64,000 nucleotides of DNA from assembly GCF_040802235.1 (NCBI RefSeq), contig NC_133170.1, positions 4,727,001-4,791,000 on the forward strand. The letters run 5' to 3'. A model generated the notes under the pieces. It had not been told where the DNA came from and searched no databases. It saw only the letters and a list, made by a program, of their open reading frames with translations. The translations under genes and the position numbers were made by a program. This DNA comes from Manis javanica. Its lineage: Eukaryota; Chordata; Mammalia; Pholidota; Manidae. Below, in pieces: positions 1 through 12,839 of this stretch; the first letter of the stretch is position 1; every line of letters begins with the position of its first letter.

Positions 1-299
1 TCTGTTAATTTGAAGAATTACACTTTCTACGCAGTTTCAGCCAGCTCACTGTCACCCGCGGGAATTCACCAGCCCATGAGAATGGAGAAAAAGGAAAAAG
101 AGGGCAAGCAACTTTCCTTTAAGGAAATGACCTAGAAGTCATGTATGTTACTTCTGCTCACATTCCAATGGCCAAAGCTCAGTCACTCGGTCACTTCTGG
201 TAAAGTCAGGATGTCAGGGCGCACGCCCTGCATTGTGAGGGTGAGTGGAAGTCGCCGTGCATACCCGTGCAAACATTAAGTGAAAGAAGCCGCTTACAG

Positions 300-595
300 A
301 AGGCCACACTATGACTCCATTTACAGGAACCACCCACAACTGGTGAATCCCTAGAGACAGAAAATAGGTTCGTGGTTGTCGGGCTGAAGGGAGGAAAGAT
401 GGGGGTGGGGGGGTGACTGCCACTGGGGATGAGGTTTCTTCTGGGGATGATGAAAATGTTCTGAAATCAGATAGTGATGGTTGCACAGCTGTGAATATAC
501 TGAAAATCACTGAATTATATACTTTAAAAATTATGAATTTTATGGCATGTGAATTATCTCTCAAAAAAGTTCCAGTGCAAGTAAAAGACAATAAA
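300..595 (+). mobile_element. Old L1 (L1M type) 3' end
   Basis: The stretch from ATGACTCCATTTACAG through GATGAAAATGTTCTG, GATGGTTGCACAGCTGTGAA and CACTGAATTATATACTTTAAA to GTGAATTATCTCTC is the usual 3' UTR pattern of old mammalian L1 copies in sense orientation. Open frames here on both strands are by-products. The poly-A tail has decayed. Confidence 0.8.
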
Positions 596-1019
596 GAAAC
601 TTGTTTGTCAGCCCTGGAGAGAGGGGAAGTCATTCTACGCCAAGCATTTAAATCAGAAGTCAGCCCTCACGTCGGCCTCAGCCTGAATTCATGTTCCTTC
701 TTTCTGTAAAATGCCAGCTCTGATTTAATCTAAAGTGGTCCCGGTTCTACAGCACCCACAGGAAGGTCTAGCAGAAGCATATATAGATAAATTCTCTCTG
801 GAAATACCAAAGCCTCAAATCATTTCCTATAGATAAAACTGTAAGGAAAAGGGGCAGTTCACAGTCCGAATCACAAAATACACAAGGGCACGAGGCACCA
901 CGAATGAGAATCAATGAAACACACAGCGGGAACGGCCCTGCAGAGTCCGGGCCCTGGATTTGTTACATGTAAAATAACCAATGGTTAATATGTTTTAAAA
1001 GTAAGAGACTCTTGAAAAA
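595..1019 (+). other. SLC2A13 intron, nothing recognised
   Basis: The short stretch between two L1 pieces shows no gene, RNA or clear repeat. Confidence 0.4.
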
Positions 1020-1620
1020 TACGGGGAAAGAACTGGAAGAGTTTAAAATTTTTAATTAAGTTAAAATTTTGGTTATATAGTTTATTGGCAGATTTGACTT
1101 AGTACAATTAATGAACTGGAAGGCAGATATGAAAATGTTACCTGGAACAAAGTCTAAAGAAACATAAAAATGAAAAACATGAGAAAGAGATGAGGATAAA
1201 AAAGAGGTTATGATAAGAAGTGTGACTTCTTCACGTCATACTCCTAGATGGAGAACACAGAGGAACAGGAAAGAGGCTGTATTTGAAGATATGATAACTG
1301 AGAATGTTCCAGAATATTTGACTCCACAGCGTTAAGAAGCCCGAAGCATCCCCAGCAGTGTGAGGCAATATCCACACTAAACACATTAGTGTGAAATTGC
1401 TGAATGACAAAGAGGGAGAAAATCTTAAAAGCAACTAAAGAAGGTGGGGAAAAAAGTCATCTTCAAGGGTAGAGCAGTTAGACTGACAGATCATTTCTCA
1501 ACAGAATCCAGAAGAAAACTGAATCATATCATCAGTGAGCACATCAACGTAATTCTGTGCACAGTGAGCGTATCTTTCAAAAATGAGAGAAAAGGAATGT
1601 CCGTTTCTCAGACTCTGAAT
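1020..1620 (+). mobile_element. HAL1/L1 ORF1 fragment, degenerate
   Basis: Phrases such as CTGAGAATGTTCCAGAAT, AGGCAATATCCACACTAAACACA, TGTGAAATTGCTGAATGACAAAG and AATCTTAAAAGCAACTAAAG follow the ORF1 C-terminal coding sequence of HAL1 or old L1 elements in sense orientation. The frame is broken, so no product is expected. Confidence 0.6.
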
Positions 1621-2439
1621 CTCAAAATGCAACAAAAAAGGATACCTTATTCAAACAGATGGAGCAGGGTGGTCACCCAAAGAATCTCCCCAGAAAACAA
1701 GGAGGGGATATTCGCAGAGGGAAGATACAAGCAGGCCAGCGCCAGCCTGCAAGGGTGCGCGGCGAGGGTCGGGGCGAAGGCCTCGTGATCCTGCGGCAGG
1801 GAGCCGCTTTCCTTTTGTTTTGGTGCCCCGGGCCATTGTGCCCGGTTCTAGGTATCGTCGGCCCACAGGGATTCAGACGGAGCGGGTTAGTGTCTCGGTA
1901 CCAGACAGAAGGGAGTGGGTGTAAGTTCCAAGCAGAAAATGTTGGCATCTCCTCGCAGCCCATCCTCCTGAGCACGGCAGCCAGTGTCCAACGCCTACCA
2001 ACCGTGATGCATGAGTTGAACTAAAAGAAAAATTTTTAGATTGGGGGTCAATTTTCAGGTCAAGGTTTCCTTTTGCTTCTGTTCCCACATGATGTTCTGG
2101 CATCATTTATTTTCAAAGTATGTCACTGCTTGGCTGAATGACCCTAGAAATTACACCTTTAAAGAGAGGGATTCCTACCAAGAGGAAGAGCAGGGTACAA
2201 ACAACCTTCGGAGGAGTGTTGAGAGCCAAGACGGGGTTTCTGTCAGGAGGCTCCAGAAGAAGAGGCCCCCCACGCACCCAAGGCAGAGTCCATCCCGGAA
2301 GTCAGGGCCAGCTGTCCATACAGAGGGCATTTTGGCTGGCTTCACGCAGGTCAGGTTCTGAGGGGTGTTCGTGCAGCCAGCATCTCCAAGGACTCCCACC
2401 AGGGGCTGAGATACATACAGCAAAGCTGTCTTGGCTCGT
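1621..2439 (+). other. SLC2A13 intron, nothing recognised
   Basis: Mixed GC content with several overlapping short frames on both strands (1651-2361). They cross-shadow each other and show no motif or splice context. Confidence 0.4.
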
Positions 2440-2840
2440 TAGGTGCCTTGCAATTCCTAGGAATTTCAGAATCAGCTTGTCAATTATGAAAAGCCTATTG
2501 GGATTCTGACTGAGTCTATGTTGGCTCTATAGATCTATTTGGGAAATACTGTTATATTTAACAATAAAGCATAAACAAAGTATATCTCTGCATTTATTTA
2601 GTCTTTGTTTTTCTGCAGTTTTTAATGTACAAATCTTGCATATCATCAAATTTATTCCTAAAAATGTATTTTTGATGCTTTTGTTAATGGAATTTTTCTT
2701 ATTTCAACTTCTGATGGTTTGTTCTAATATGTGAAAAATACAGTAGGTTTTTTTATATTGACCTTGACAAAAGCAATCTTGCTAAATTCACTTACGTTTT
2801 TGTTATTTTTGTTACTTGCAAACTGTAAAACTTATAATAG
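2440..2840 (-). mobile_element. Old L1 ORF2 fragment
   Basis: AATCAGCTTGTCAATTATGA, TGGCTCTATAGATCTATTTG, TGCATTTATTTAGTCTTTG and ATTTATTCCTAAAAATGTAT are the reverse complement of the ORF2 C-terminal half of old L1 elements. The copy is short and heavily mutated. Confidence 0.7.
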
Positions 2841-3079
2841 ACAGTATAGCTGTGTGTTTTTATGACCCAGGGAAAGTGAAGGACTTTTTTTTTTTAGACC
2901 AGCCATAGAAAATGCAGGCCATAAAGGAAATTATATGTTTGACTATAATTTTGATTCAGTGCCACAGGCAGAAAATATCTTAAAGGAAGTAAAAAAAAAA
3001 AGCCGCCTCACACTTCTAGAAGATATCTGTAATTATCTACCTGGCAAATGTTTACTATCTGGAATCGTGCCACCCAGTA

Positions 3080-3390
3080 GGCCAGGCACAAAGCCACTGT
3101 GGCTTTTGAGGGCTTGAAATGTGGCTCGTCTCAACTGAGATGTACTATGAAAGTAGAATACACACCAGATTTCAAAGACTTAGTATGAAAAACAATGTGC
3201 AATATCTTAATTATTATACTGAATATATTAAAATGAAAATATGTATATTAGGTTAAATATATTACTAAAGTTGATTTCACTCTTTTCCTTTCACTTTTTT
3301 AATGTGGCTATTAGAAAATTTTCAGTTATCTAAGCGGCTCATGTTGTATTTCTGGTGGACATCCCTGATCTACGATATACTGAGATGTTT
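3080..3390. repeat. Unassigned old interspersed repeat
   Basis: The segment with CCACTGTGGCTTTTGAGGGC, TTGAAATGTGGCT and, at the end, TGTGGCTATTAGAAAATTTT resembles an old mammalian dispersed repeat with a 'wild-type' 'catgtggct' core. I cannot name the family with confidence. It lies between two L1 pieces. Confidence 0.3.
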
Positions 3391-3709
3391 TTGTGAGCCG
3401 ACTGGAAAAGAAATGGTCCAGCTGAAAAATCAGAAAGAACAACCTATAGAAGCAGATACTCAAATGGCCAGTAAATGTAAAAAAGAGGCTCAAGGTCTTA
3501 ATAAATTTAAAAAATGGAAATTAAAACTATAGTGGAGCACCATTTTCATCTACCAAATTAGCAAAAAAGAAAAACTGGCAAGTTTGTAGCAGATTTTTCT
3601 CTCGTCCAGTCTTAGCACAACTGCAATGACACTGTTATGTATAAAGTTGACCGTGTTCATACCTATGATCCAACTATTCCACTTTCCTATATGTACTTTT
3701 TTAAATTTT

Positions 3710-5540
3710 ATCTGAAGGAACTCACTTCTTACATTTTTCAGTTTTTATTATCAGGACTATACAATAAAATGCACAAATCTTACATGTTCGACTTGATGAA
3801 TTCTGACATGTGTATACTCATGTTAACCATCATCCAGATATCAAACATTCTAATTTTTTAACCTTATTTCACCCATCTCCATCCCCTTCCCCTATGGCAG
3901 CCAACAGTCTGTTCTGCATTTGAGTTTCAGTTTTGTTTGTTCATTTGTCTTGCTTTTTAGATTCCACATGTAAGTGACATCATATAGTATTTGTCTTTCT
4001 CTTATTTCCCTTAGCATAACACCCAGCAGGTCTATACTATCCATGTTGTCACAAATGGCAGCATTTCTTTTTTACAGCTGAATAATACTCCTTTGCATAT
4101 ATGTACCACCTCTTTTGTGTCCATTCATCTGTCAGTGGAAACTTACATTTGTTTCTGTATTTTGGCTCTTGTGTGATACAGGAGTGCATATTATCTTTTT
4201 GAATTAGTGATTTTTTTGTTTTCTTTGGGTAAATTCCCAGAAATGGAATTGCTGGGTCATATGTTCTATTTTAGTTGAGAAGCCTCCATACTGCTTTCCA
4301 TAGTGGCTGCACCAATTTGCAGTCCCACCAGCAGTGTGCAAGGGTTCCCTTTTCTCCATAGTCTTCTTTACACTTGTTTTTTTGATACAAGCCATTCTGA
4401 CTGGTGCGAGATGATGTCTCATTGTGGTTTTGATTTGCATTTTGGTGACGATTAATGATGTGGAGCATCTTTTCATGTATCTGTTGGCCATCTGTATGTC
4501 TTCTTTGGAAAAATGTCTATTCAGGTACTCTGCCCATTTTTTAAATTGGATTATTTGTTTCTTTGGTGTTAATAATTAGTTCTTTCTGTATTTTAGATAT
4601 TAGCCCCTTATTAAATATAGCTATGGCAAATCTATTCTCCTATGCAGTAGGTTGCCCTTTCATTTTGCTGAGAGTGTCCTTTGATGTCCAGAAGCTTTTT
4701 AGGTTGATGTAGTGCCACTTGTTTATCTTTGCTTGTTTCTCTTGCCCAGGGCATATCCAGAAAAATTTGCTCATGCAATTCACAAGATTCTTGCCAATGT
4801 TTTCTTCTGAGAGTTTTATGGTTTTGTCTTACATTAGGCCTTTTATCCACTTAGAGTTTACTTCTGTGTCTGGTGTAAGTGGTCCAGTTTCATTCTCTTG
4901 CATGTAGCTGTCCAGATTTCCCAGCACCAGCTATTGAAGAGCCTTTCCCTTTCCCACAGTATATTCTTGCTTCCTTTGTCATATAGTAACCATGTAAGCG
5001 TGGATATATTTCTGGGATATTCTGTTCCGTTGGTCTGTGTATCTGTTCTTGTACCAGTACCACACTGTTTGTATCACTAGCTTTGTAGTATAGTTTGAAA
5101 TCAGGGAAGATGATACCACAGCTTTGTTCTTAATCAAAATTGCTTGGGCTGTTCAGGAATTATTTTTTTTCTGTAATTCCATATAAATTTTAGGATTTGC
5201 TTTTAGTTCACTGAAAAATGCCATTGGTATTTTGAAGGGGATTGCACTGGATTTGGTTAATATTGCTTTGGGTAATACATTTTGACAATATAAATTCCTC
5301 CTAATCATGCGCATGGAATAGCTTCCCATTTATTTGCACTTTTCCATTTCTTTCATCAATGTCTTATAGTTTTGAGAGTATAGTTCTTTTATTTCCTTGG
5401 TCAAATTTATTCCTAGCTAGTTTATTCTTTTTGATGTAATGGAAATGGGATTGATTTCTTATTTTGTCTGTTAGCACATTTTTCATTGGAAATGCAACAC
5501 ATTTCTGTATATTGATTTTTAATCTAATAATTTTAATTGA
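3710..5540 (-). mobile_element. L1 3' half (ORF2 end plus 3' UTR)
   Basis: The + strand shows the reverse complement of an L1: 3' UTR first (3710-4060), then the conserved ORF2 end. Landmarks are AATGGAATTGCTGGGTCATA, CATAGTGGCTGCACCAATTT and TTTTCTCCATAGTC, and the sequence continues to about 5530. It aligns by eye to 18950-20600 of the longer L1 further right. It is 5' truncated and its frames are broken, for example the short minus-strand frames at 4204-4491 and 4632-4850. Confidence 0.85.
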
Positions 5541-5724
5541 CCCTTAGCTTGTAGAAAATGATTGTTGAATGATGGAAGAATGAACACTTAATCTATTTTA
5601 ATGCTTATTCTCATGCTGAGAACACAACAGACATTTATTTGTTGAAATAATAAATTATTCGGCATGATCAAGTGATTACTTGGAGTTAAAATACTTTAAA
5701 TATCTGCAGGAGACTATCAAATGG

Positions 5725-5900
5725 TGAAAATGATTCACTTATTTAACAAATATTCACGAAGCCCCAACTCTGTGCCCGTCCCTGCGCTGGTTCATGCGGT
5801 GCAGGGATGCCAGCAGAGAGCGAGGGGGAGAAGATGCGGGAGAAAGGGGCAGACCATGCAGAGACGCCGAAGCCTCGCCTGTGTTTAGGAGGGTGAGCAG
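5725..5900 (-). mobile_element. L2 fragment
   Basis: TTATTTAACAAATATTCACG followed by CTCTGTGCCCGTCCCTGCGC and GGTGCAGGGATGCCAGCAGA is the reverse complement of the L2 3' end pattern (ATTTATTGAGC...TGTGCCAGGCACTG). It is short and diverged. Confidence 0.55.
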
Positions 5901-8540
5901 GACGGGATGATGATTTCCTTTGCTCCAGTTTCGGAACAGATCAGAACATAGGGCAGAGTGGATTTTAATGGACCTGTTAGGCTGCACATATTCACCCAAA
6001 TGGGAGAACATCTCTGATTTAGAAGGACTGAGACGCATCTTCTCTTTTACTGTTTTGTTTCATTGGTGATAGTAGGGGTTTCAGAGGTTTCTATACAAAT
6101 AGGAAGGGAGAAAAAAGGCAATTGCAGTTAAAATGTTTGATTTATGAAGCTATTACATTTTTCACTTTAGCAGTAATTTGAGAAAAAATGTGAAACTGCC
6201 CTTCAGTTTATAGTTTTATCATATTGACATAGGATTTCATAAATAATGAGCCGTAAGGTTGTTACCTAATGGCACCATTTCCCTTTTAAGTAACTGCTGA
6301 CACTTTCCACATATATTTTCATCCTTGGCATCTTCTGGGGAAACTTTATTTTTTAACACTTTCTATACTGACATGACCATATCAGAGAAAGTCATTATGT
6401 ATCTCCTGTTTTAGAGTACGCATTCTTTAAAAACTGCTTAACGCTGCCATCTGATTGCATCAGCACAACTGTTCTCCTTGTAATACAATCGTAGTGTTGA
6501 CATCACCGCCCTCAAATGAGTTATCTAACTGAGGTTCTCATGTGAGATTTTTAACTTCAAGCTCGTATAAGCACCCTTTCTGTTCTAATTATTGTTTTGT
6601 GCTTGGGGCACAATGGATATTGAGTCAGAAGAGACCATACAGGACAGAGACCCAGATCTGCCAAGATGCTGCTCTTTTTAACTCCTAATACTGTTTTGAG
6701 GCATTTTATTCATTTTAGATAGAGATTTTAGTGACTTACCTCACTCCTAACATGAAGGAAGAATGCTGACATGGGGGAGATTTCAAGTAGAGTTTTCATC
6801 TCATCTCGTTTTCCATTTAAATTCTATAAAAAGTAAGGCACCGCAAGAAAAGAGGTTATCATACATGTGAACTAGTAGGATGACCACGTTGAAGGATAAA
6901 GAGAAGATTTTCAAATACTACTTCCGCTGTGTAATCTTGGGAAAGTCCCTGTATTTTAAAAAGGCTTGTCCCATATGCAAAGTATCTGAGAGTTAAATGA
7001 GTTAACGTCTATTATGGTGTTCTGTATATGGTAACACTCTACAGAAATATTAGTGAATTTCAGCAAGTGAAGATGTACAGCTACTCCAGGACATTTTTGT
7101 TGGGAGCACAGATTCCACAGAGAAGCTGGAGAAGCCAAACTTGATGGGAGGCAGCTGTAGAATGGATTGAAAAGAATCCAAGAAACAAATTACACCATTG
7201 TTTGCATCAAGATAGCAATGGTGGCAAATCAGCTCCATTCATTCCCATGCACCTGCAAAGAAAAACAAGCCTGAATACTGTACAGAACTCTTGTGATGGA
7301 TAGAAAATCAAACTGGAGTCCTGGTGTAGTTTGAAGTTCTTGATGTTTTCACAAAGCTTATAGTAAGAAAACATGTCTGTCTTATAGTGCCACAGGCAGA
7401 AAATGTTTAAACTGAGATTTCTTACAATTTAAAAAACTTTTTAGGCAGCAAATATGTCTTCTCTAATGTTTACAATATAGTGGATAAATTGGTGTCAGAT
7501 GACCAAAGATTAACCTAATGAGAAATGAAAAAGTATTTCTATTGTGCTAATTACTGGCCTCTGAAGCCTAGGGAAGGAAAAGGGAAAATAGACCTTCTGT
7601 GTCCTCACTGGGGAAAGGTCCCCACGTAAAGCAGGGGAGTAAAAGAAATCAGGCAACAGAGGGAAACCGAAATCTGGAAAACCTGGGGTCTCTGAGCTGG
7701 AAGGACTCATCATCATGAATCCTGGTCACAGCACAGACACAAGAGCCAATCGTAACCCTGCCCCATTATAAATAATACTATCTTCATGTGCTCTATCATT
7801 ATTGTTTGAAAAAAATCTCTTATTAAATGGTTACTACTGTTATATTATTAAATCAGTAGTAACCAGCAACACTGAACTCACTGAAATACAACTGATCGCA
7901 CTAGGCCTTCTTTCATTCATTTGACAAGCAAGTGTAGTTGTGCCAAGATACCACAAGTGGCTGTCAACTTCAACCCCAAGGACTGGAGCGGCGTGGCTGG
8001 AGCACAAGCCATGCAGTGACTTCGGTGACTCCCCACGCCTCCGGAGCCCATCACTGAGAAATTAACGTGCTACCCTGAGTCTGTTGCCATTTAGTTTCCC
8101 CATTTGATTCGGTCTCTCCTTTCCATCCAGAACTTCACCGAGTTCCTCATATGATTGGCTCATGATAGCAAGAAATAAAAGGAAGGAAGCCCAAAGTAAA
8201 AAGTGAAAAAATAATGTTTGTTTTCTTGAATAACCAAGCAGCAGATTCTGAATAGGATTCTGAATCTAGTACAGCAGGGTAGCCCTGCCCACAGAAACCC
8301 ATGGGGAAAATCTTTAACTTTCTTTGCCATATTTTTATTGTTTGGAAAAACCCTTTGGCTGGAGTGGAGCTGTGCAGCCACTGAGATGCACTGTCTGAGG
8401 ACCTGTGGGGTTTTACAGATTCAGACCCGGGATCAGTACTCTGTGTCCTAACTTAGCCATTAGTTTGTTAGAACGCTTCATGTTAAGAACAGAGATACAT
8501 GATTTCCTCGGTTACAAGTTTTATGGTAAAGTTACATTTA
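5901..8540 (+). other. SLC2A13 intron, mostly unique sequence
   Basis: No exon or RNA gene is seen in this stretch, and the open frames are short and unsupported. A possible MIR piece lies near 6930-7030 (AGTTAAATGAGTTAACGTCT). The rest looks like old single-copy intron. Confidence 0.5.
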
Positions 8541-8544
8541 AAAA

Positions 8545-9040
8545 GGTACATATACACAATGGAATATTACTCAGCCATAAGAAGAAGAAAAATCCTACCA
8601 TTTGCAACAACATGGATGGAGCTAGAGGGGATTATGCTCAGTGAAATAAGCCAGGCGGAGAAAGACAAGTACCAAATGATTTCACTCATCTGTGGAGTAT
8701 AAGAACAAAGGAAAACTGAAGGAACAAAACAGCAGCGGAATCACAGAACAATGGACTAACAGGTACCAAGGGAAAGGGACTGGCGAGGATGGGTGCGAAG
8801 GGAGGGAGAAGGGGGAGAAAAGGGGCATTACGATCAGCACACATAACGTGGGGTGGGGCACGGGGGAGGGCTGCACAACACAGAGAAGACAAGTAGTGAC
8901 TCCACAGCATCTTACTACGCTGATGGACAGTGACTGTAATGGGGCTTGTGGGGGGGACTTGGCGAAGGGGGGAGCCTAGTAAACATAATGTTGCTCCTGT
9001 AACTGTAGACTAATGATACCAAAAGAAAGAAAGAAAGAAT
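8545..9040 (+). mobile_element. L1 3' end with lineage-specific G-rich 3' UTR
   Basis: It begins with the end of ORF2 (ATACACAATGGAATATTACT, AACATGGATGGAGCTAGAGG, AGTGAAATAAGCCAGGCGGA) and runs into a G-rich 3' UTR with GACAGTGACTGTAATGGGGC, a G-run and CTAGTAAACATAATG. It ends with ACTAATGATACCAAAAGAAA and an AAAG-type tail. The 3' UTR is the same as the reverse complement at 18737-18900, so both come from one L1 lineage. It is strongly 5' truncated. Confidence 0.9.
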
Positions 9041-12000
9041 TAAGAAGACAAGAGAAATAAAAAAGGCAAGGGGAGAACTCAGGAGCAAGCAGTCTCAGCG
9101 GCCACTGGGCCCGCTCCGTGAGGGGGGGACCGCTGCGCACCAGGCTGCCGCCGGCGCGGGGCCTCTGCTTTGCCCCCAGCCCGGGTCTTCCCGCCCGCCT
9201 TGCTCTGGCCTCTTCTCACACTTCACATTCTGACTTCCTGGGAAGGAAAATATAAACTGTCAGATCACTGTCTGCCCCAAGCCCCCCACCCTGCACCATG
9301 GGGCCCAAAAGCCTTGGCATCGGGCTCGGGCAAAGCCCAGCTCCCTGCCCATGGGGCCCCTGGGCTGTGGGTAGAGGCGGGCTCCGTGAGGCCCCTGAGG
9401 AGGGAGGCAGTGCCCACTGCAGAGCATGAACACAGGGACCAGAGCTTCGGGGCCTCTGGGCAACATGAGGGCCAGCATGGCGGGGCAGGTGTGACCTCAT
9501 CACAACTCTAAGTCCCCAGGTGGACACAGCCTGTCTTGACAGACTTCCTCCGTGCCCTGTCTTCCACTCTGCGTGACTCTTGCCCCTAGAACCGTGTACC
9601 CTCAATTCTCTGTAGTATGACATCCCCGCACTGCCACTCCATGCAGGTCGTCTTCTCAGAGTAGACATGGCCAGACTTGCTGTAGGTATGATGGTGGAGC
9701 AGGAAAGGGAATGATGAAGTATTTTCCTACGAAGTGGTAGAGTGGGACATTTTTTTTATGCAGAATGACGCTGAATCCCAAATGCCGATGTGGCCCCTCC
9801 CACGGCAGAGGTCAGGGCCCCTCTAATCTGGCAGATTGTGCACACGTTCTACTCCCCATACTTTGGGTGCATAAGCTAGCCAACTACTGATAAATGGTTT
9901 AGACACAGTGATTTACATACAACTAAAACTTTAATTCATTTTAAAAATGGCATTTAGCTCCAAACTTGTAATGTTTTGAAATTTACCAGTGTCTGTGATT
10001 TGTGTCTCAGTAATTCTCAAGGTTTTATTTTTACCAGAAAATATGAATTAAGATACTGATTTTTTTTTCAACTTGCCTTTATGTAACAGTTCTCTGCAGG
10101 AAATGTAAAATACAAATTCCAGGGGCAGGGGAGCCAGATAATGGAAACTCATCCCAGGCCAAACCTTCAACTCGGTCTGCACAGGGCAACCTAGGGCGCC
10201 ACGCTTTTCTCAAATTACTCAACCACAGACATGTTAAGAGTTTAGTGTTGCCACCCTTGAAATAGGTGTATTTCATGTTAGATTATTATATAGAAATTAT
10301 TCTAGTAAATGGAAATTAAAGTGTCTGAGAAGTAATGAGTCAAGTTTTTAACCCTAAATTTTCTGGTCCCACTAAGGTGGAATTCCTCACGGCTTGGGGT
10401 GCTTGTAAATCAGCCGCATCCTAGTCCTCTGAGAGGTGCCATGTGCCTTTCTCCCCAGATGAGAGGGAAGGGGTCCTTTCCTAGGTACCTCTCCACCACC
10501 ACCCTCAGACTGTGACTGTGTAATCACATCGTAGATTCCTGTAAAGAGCTTTAAAATTAACCCTTAGGGGAATCCATTTTGTTCCAAGGTGATGGCTTGC
10601 TGATCCTGTTCAAAGAAATGACAGACCTGCCTGAAGGGCTGGAAACTACCTCACTCACACTGCCCAGCAGTGAACAGCACGGGGAGCGTGTGCAGTGAGC
10701 CCAGAGGCTGGCAGCTCGCCACACAGCCAGGGGGAGCCTTCTCGTCCCTCCTCCAAAGGCCTAGGTCATTTTACAAACTCTTTAGAGAAGGAAGCAAAGT
10801 TCTGTTGGTTTCTCAATGATTAGGACTGAATAGATAAAATTTGTTTTTAAATACAGGTTGTAATTTCTCTCATTCCCGCATCTACGAATGTGAAGCAGTT
10901 CAATAATTTCATCACAGTGAATAAAGGAGCAACTCAAAAAGCATGTGCCACGTGGGCACCAAGGAATCAGTCACTGTGGTTAATTGTGGGAAGAGCAGGC
11001 ACACTGTTTGTCCCCTTCTGTTATTCCTTTGCTTAAAAGTCTTAAGGTTAAGGTGTCTGATGGAGAGAACTAGGCAGAAATAGGTCCGCACCTGAACTGG
11101 TTTGGGAGTGGGTGCTGGCTGGGCAGGCAGCATTGCTCCACCTTCCAAGACAGCGGATAGTTGCTGGACGTGGAGGCGCTCTGGGCTCCAGGGCTGCAAG
11201 GGGTACTGACATTTACCTGGGCTCCCTCGCCGGTGTCAGTCTAGTCCCTCTGCTGGTGAAGATGAATTCTCTCGCTCGGCCAGAACGAAGCGTCCTTCTC
11301 CTGCCTGCACACGGCCCTGCTGCTCTGTCCGGCGCAGACCCTCTGTGCGGCTCTTCTTGCTTGAGAATGCAGCGAGAGGACCCCCAGCAGAGAGCATGGC
11401 TTTTCCTAATCCCAGCCCACACACTGATGTCAAAGTATTCTTGTTCTTCCTCTGGAGCATATGTTCTTCCACCAGCAGCCACTAAGCTAGGAAAACGCGA
11501 GGGCATTGTGCAACAACATTTGGGATATACATTTTTATTTCTTCCTTGGGATTCCTAGCGTTTCTACTGGCAGGTCAGATGTGATGTCACACTCTTAGTC
11601 ATCAGCGTCTACTCTGAGTGCCTGATTCTGGCCAGGCAGTGCCTGAGGCTTTTCCTGAGGTCACAGGGATGACAAGGAGTTTCGTGCCCTCTTACGCACA
11701 TAAACGGGGAAGACCCGATGGTGAGATGCTCCATCAGAACAAGCGCAAAGTCCACCCTAAATACGCTACTGCCATTTTTCCAGCAAGAGATCATGCAATG
11801 GACTTTGGTAATCATGAATGAAAACAGCAAGTAGGATCTTCAATGAACTGCAGCAATCTGAGCATTTGGAAGCACCCCCTCCCAGGAGCCCGCCCGCCCG
11901 CTGTCCTTCCTTCCCTCTCCCTGTTTCCGCTTCTTCCCATCTCCTTCCTTGTTTTCTCATTTAAGATCTTCCTAAGTCAAGAGACTGTATGGTAGGAAAT

Positions 12001-12150
12001 GAAGACAGGTAATGCTGTTCCCCTCACGCAGTTAATGCAGACGCAGAAGCTTCATTTATCTCCCTAGAAGCACACGATTACGGCCTGGAGGTTGAGATTT
12101 TGAAGGGGAGGAGGGGGACATACAAAAAAATTATTTTGGCAAACACCTAA
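9041..12150 (+). other. SLC2A13 intron, partly GC-rich, no gene recognised
   Basis: There is a small CpG-rich patch near 9090-9210 just after the L1 tail, and moderately GC-rich DNA to about 9680. It carries long but unsupported open frames on both strands (for example 9216-9668 minus). The rest, to 12150, is ordinary intron. I recognise no exon, RNA gene or clear repeat. Confidence 0.4.
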
Positions 12151-12159
12151 AATTACTTT

Positions 12160-12350
12160 CTTTGTGCCCAGCAATTATCCCTGTACTTGATCTTGCAACA
12201 AGTCTATTAGGGACCTTATTTCACAGATTAGAAGACCGAGGTACGGAGGTACAGGAACTTGCCCAGAGCTGGAAAGTGGAAGAACCGAGATAGAAAACCG
12301 CGCAGATTCAATCTAGACACTGCGCCCTTAACCCTTGTGCTGTGCTTGCC
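12160..12350 (+). repeat. MIR SINE
   Basis: The order TTATTTCACAGATTAGAAGA, GGAACTTGCCCAGAGCTGGA, AAGTGGAAGAACCGAGATAG and CGCCCTTAACCCTTGTGCTG follows the MIR core consensus in sense orientation: lowered threshold 'cacagatgagg', 'aacttgcccaaggtca', 'agtggcagagc...'. Confidence 0.8.
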
Positions 12351-12599
12351 GGGCTGGGAGTCCAGGCGGTGAGAGGGAGTATATTCAGACGGGGTAACAC
12401 AGAGCACTGGGTGATGACGTATAAATGAGGACAAAAGAAGGGCCTTAGGAGGAGGGAGGGACTGTTTGGTTCATTCAGGTGAGTGAGCGGCATCTACCCG
12501 CACCTCAAGGGGTTATCACAGTCACTGTTCCCTACAGCCTATGGTTCCCTTATTTTGCAAATCAGGAGACAGAAGACTACTAACTTCAGCTTCCACAGA

Positions 12600-12760
12600 T
12601 ACAACCGGTGGTCATTGCTCATAGCTCTGTCTCTAATGTCTGACACATAAAAGGTCCACTGTATAAGTTTTTGAATGAGCACAGCTAACGAGTGGTAGCC
12701 TCTTGATTTGAACCCAGAACAGCCCCACTCTGCCTCCTGGAGGAGATGATGCATTCATTC
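12600..12760 (-). repeat. MIR-like fragment
   Basis: TCTGACACATAAAAGGTCC, TATAAGTTTTTGAATGAGCA and TTGATTTGAACCCAGAACAG are reminiscent of MIR or L2 3' ends, but the order is scrambled and the copy is old. The orientation is uncertain. Confidence 0.35.
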
Positions 12761-12839
12761 TGTTGTAGCCATATCGTATCTGGGGCCATATGAGGCCATA
12801 GGGACCGTCTGGATGTGGACTTTCGGCAGACATCCCACC

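Noticed and set aside
9216..9668. 150-codon minus-strand frame and opposite-strand frames in GC-rich DNA
   Set aside because: GC-rich composition makes long frames likely by chance. No splice sites, domain or known neighbour gene support an exon.
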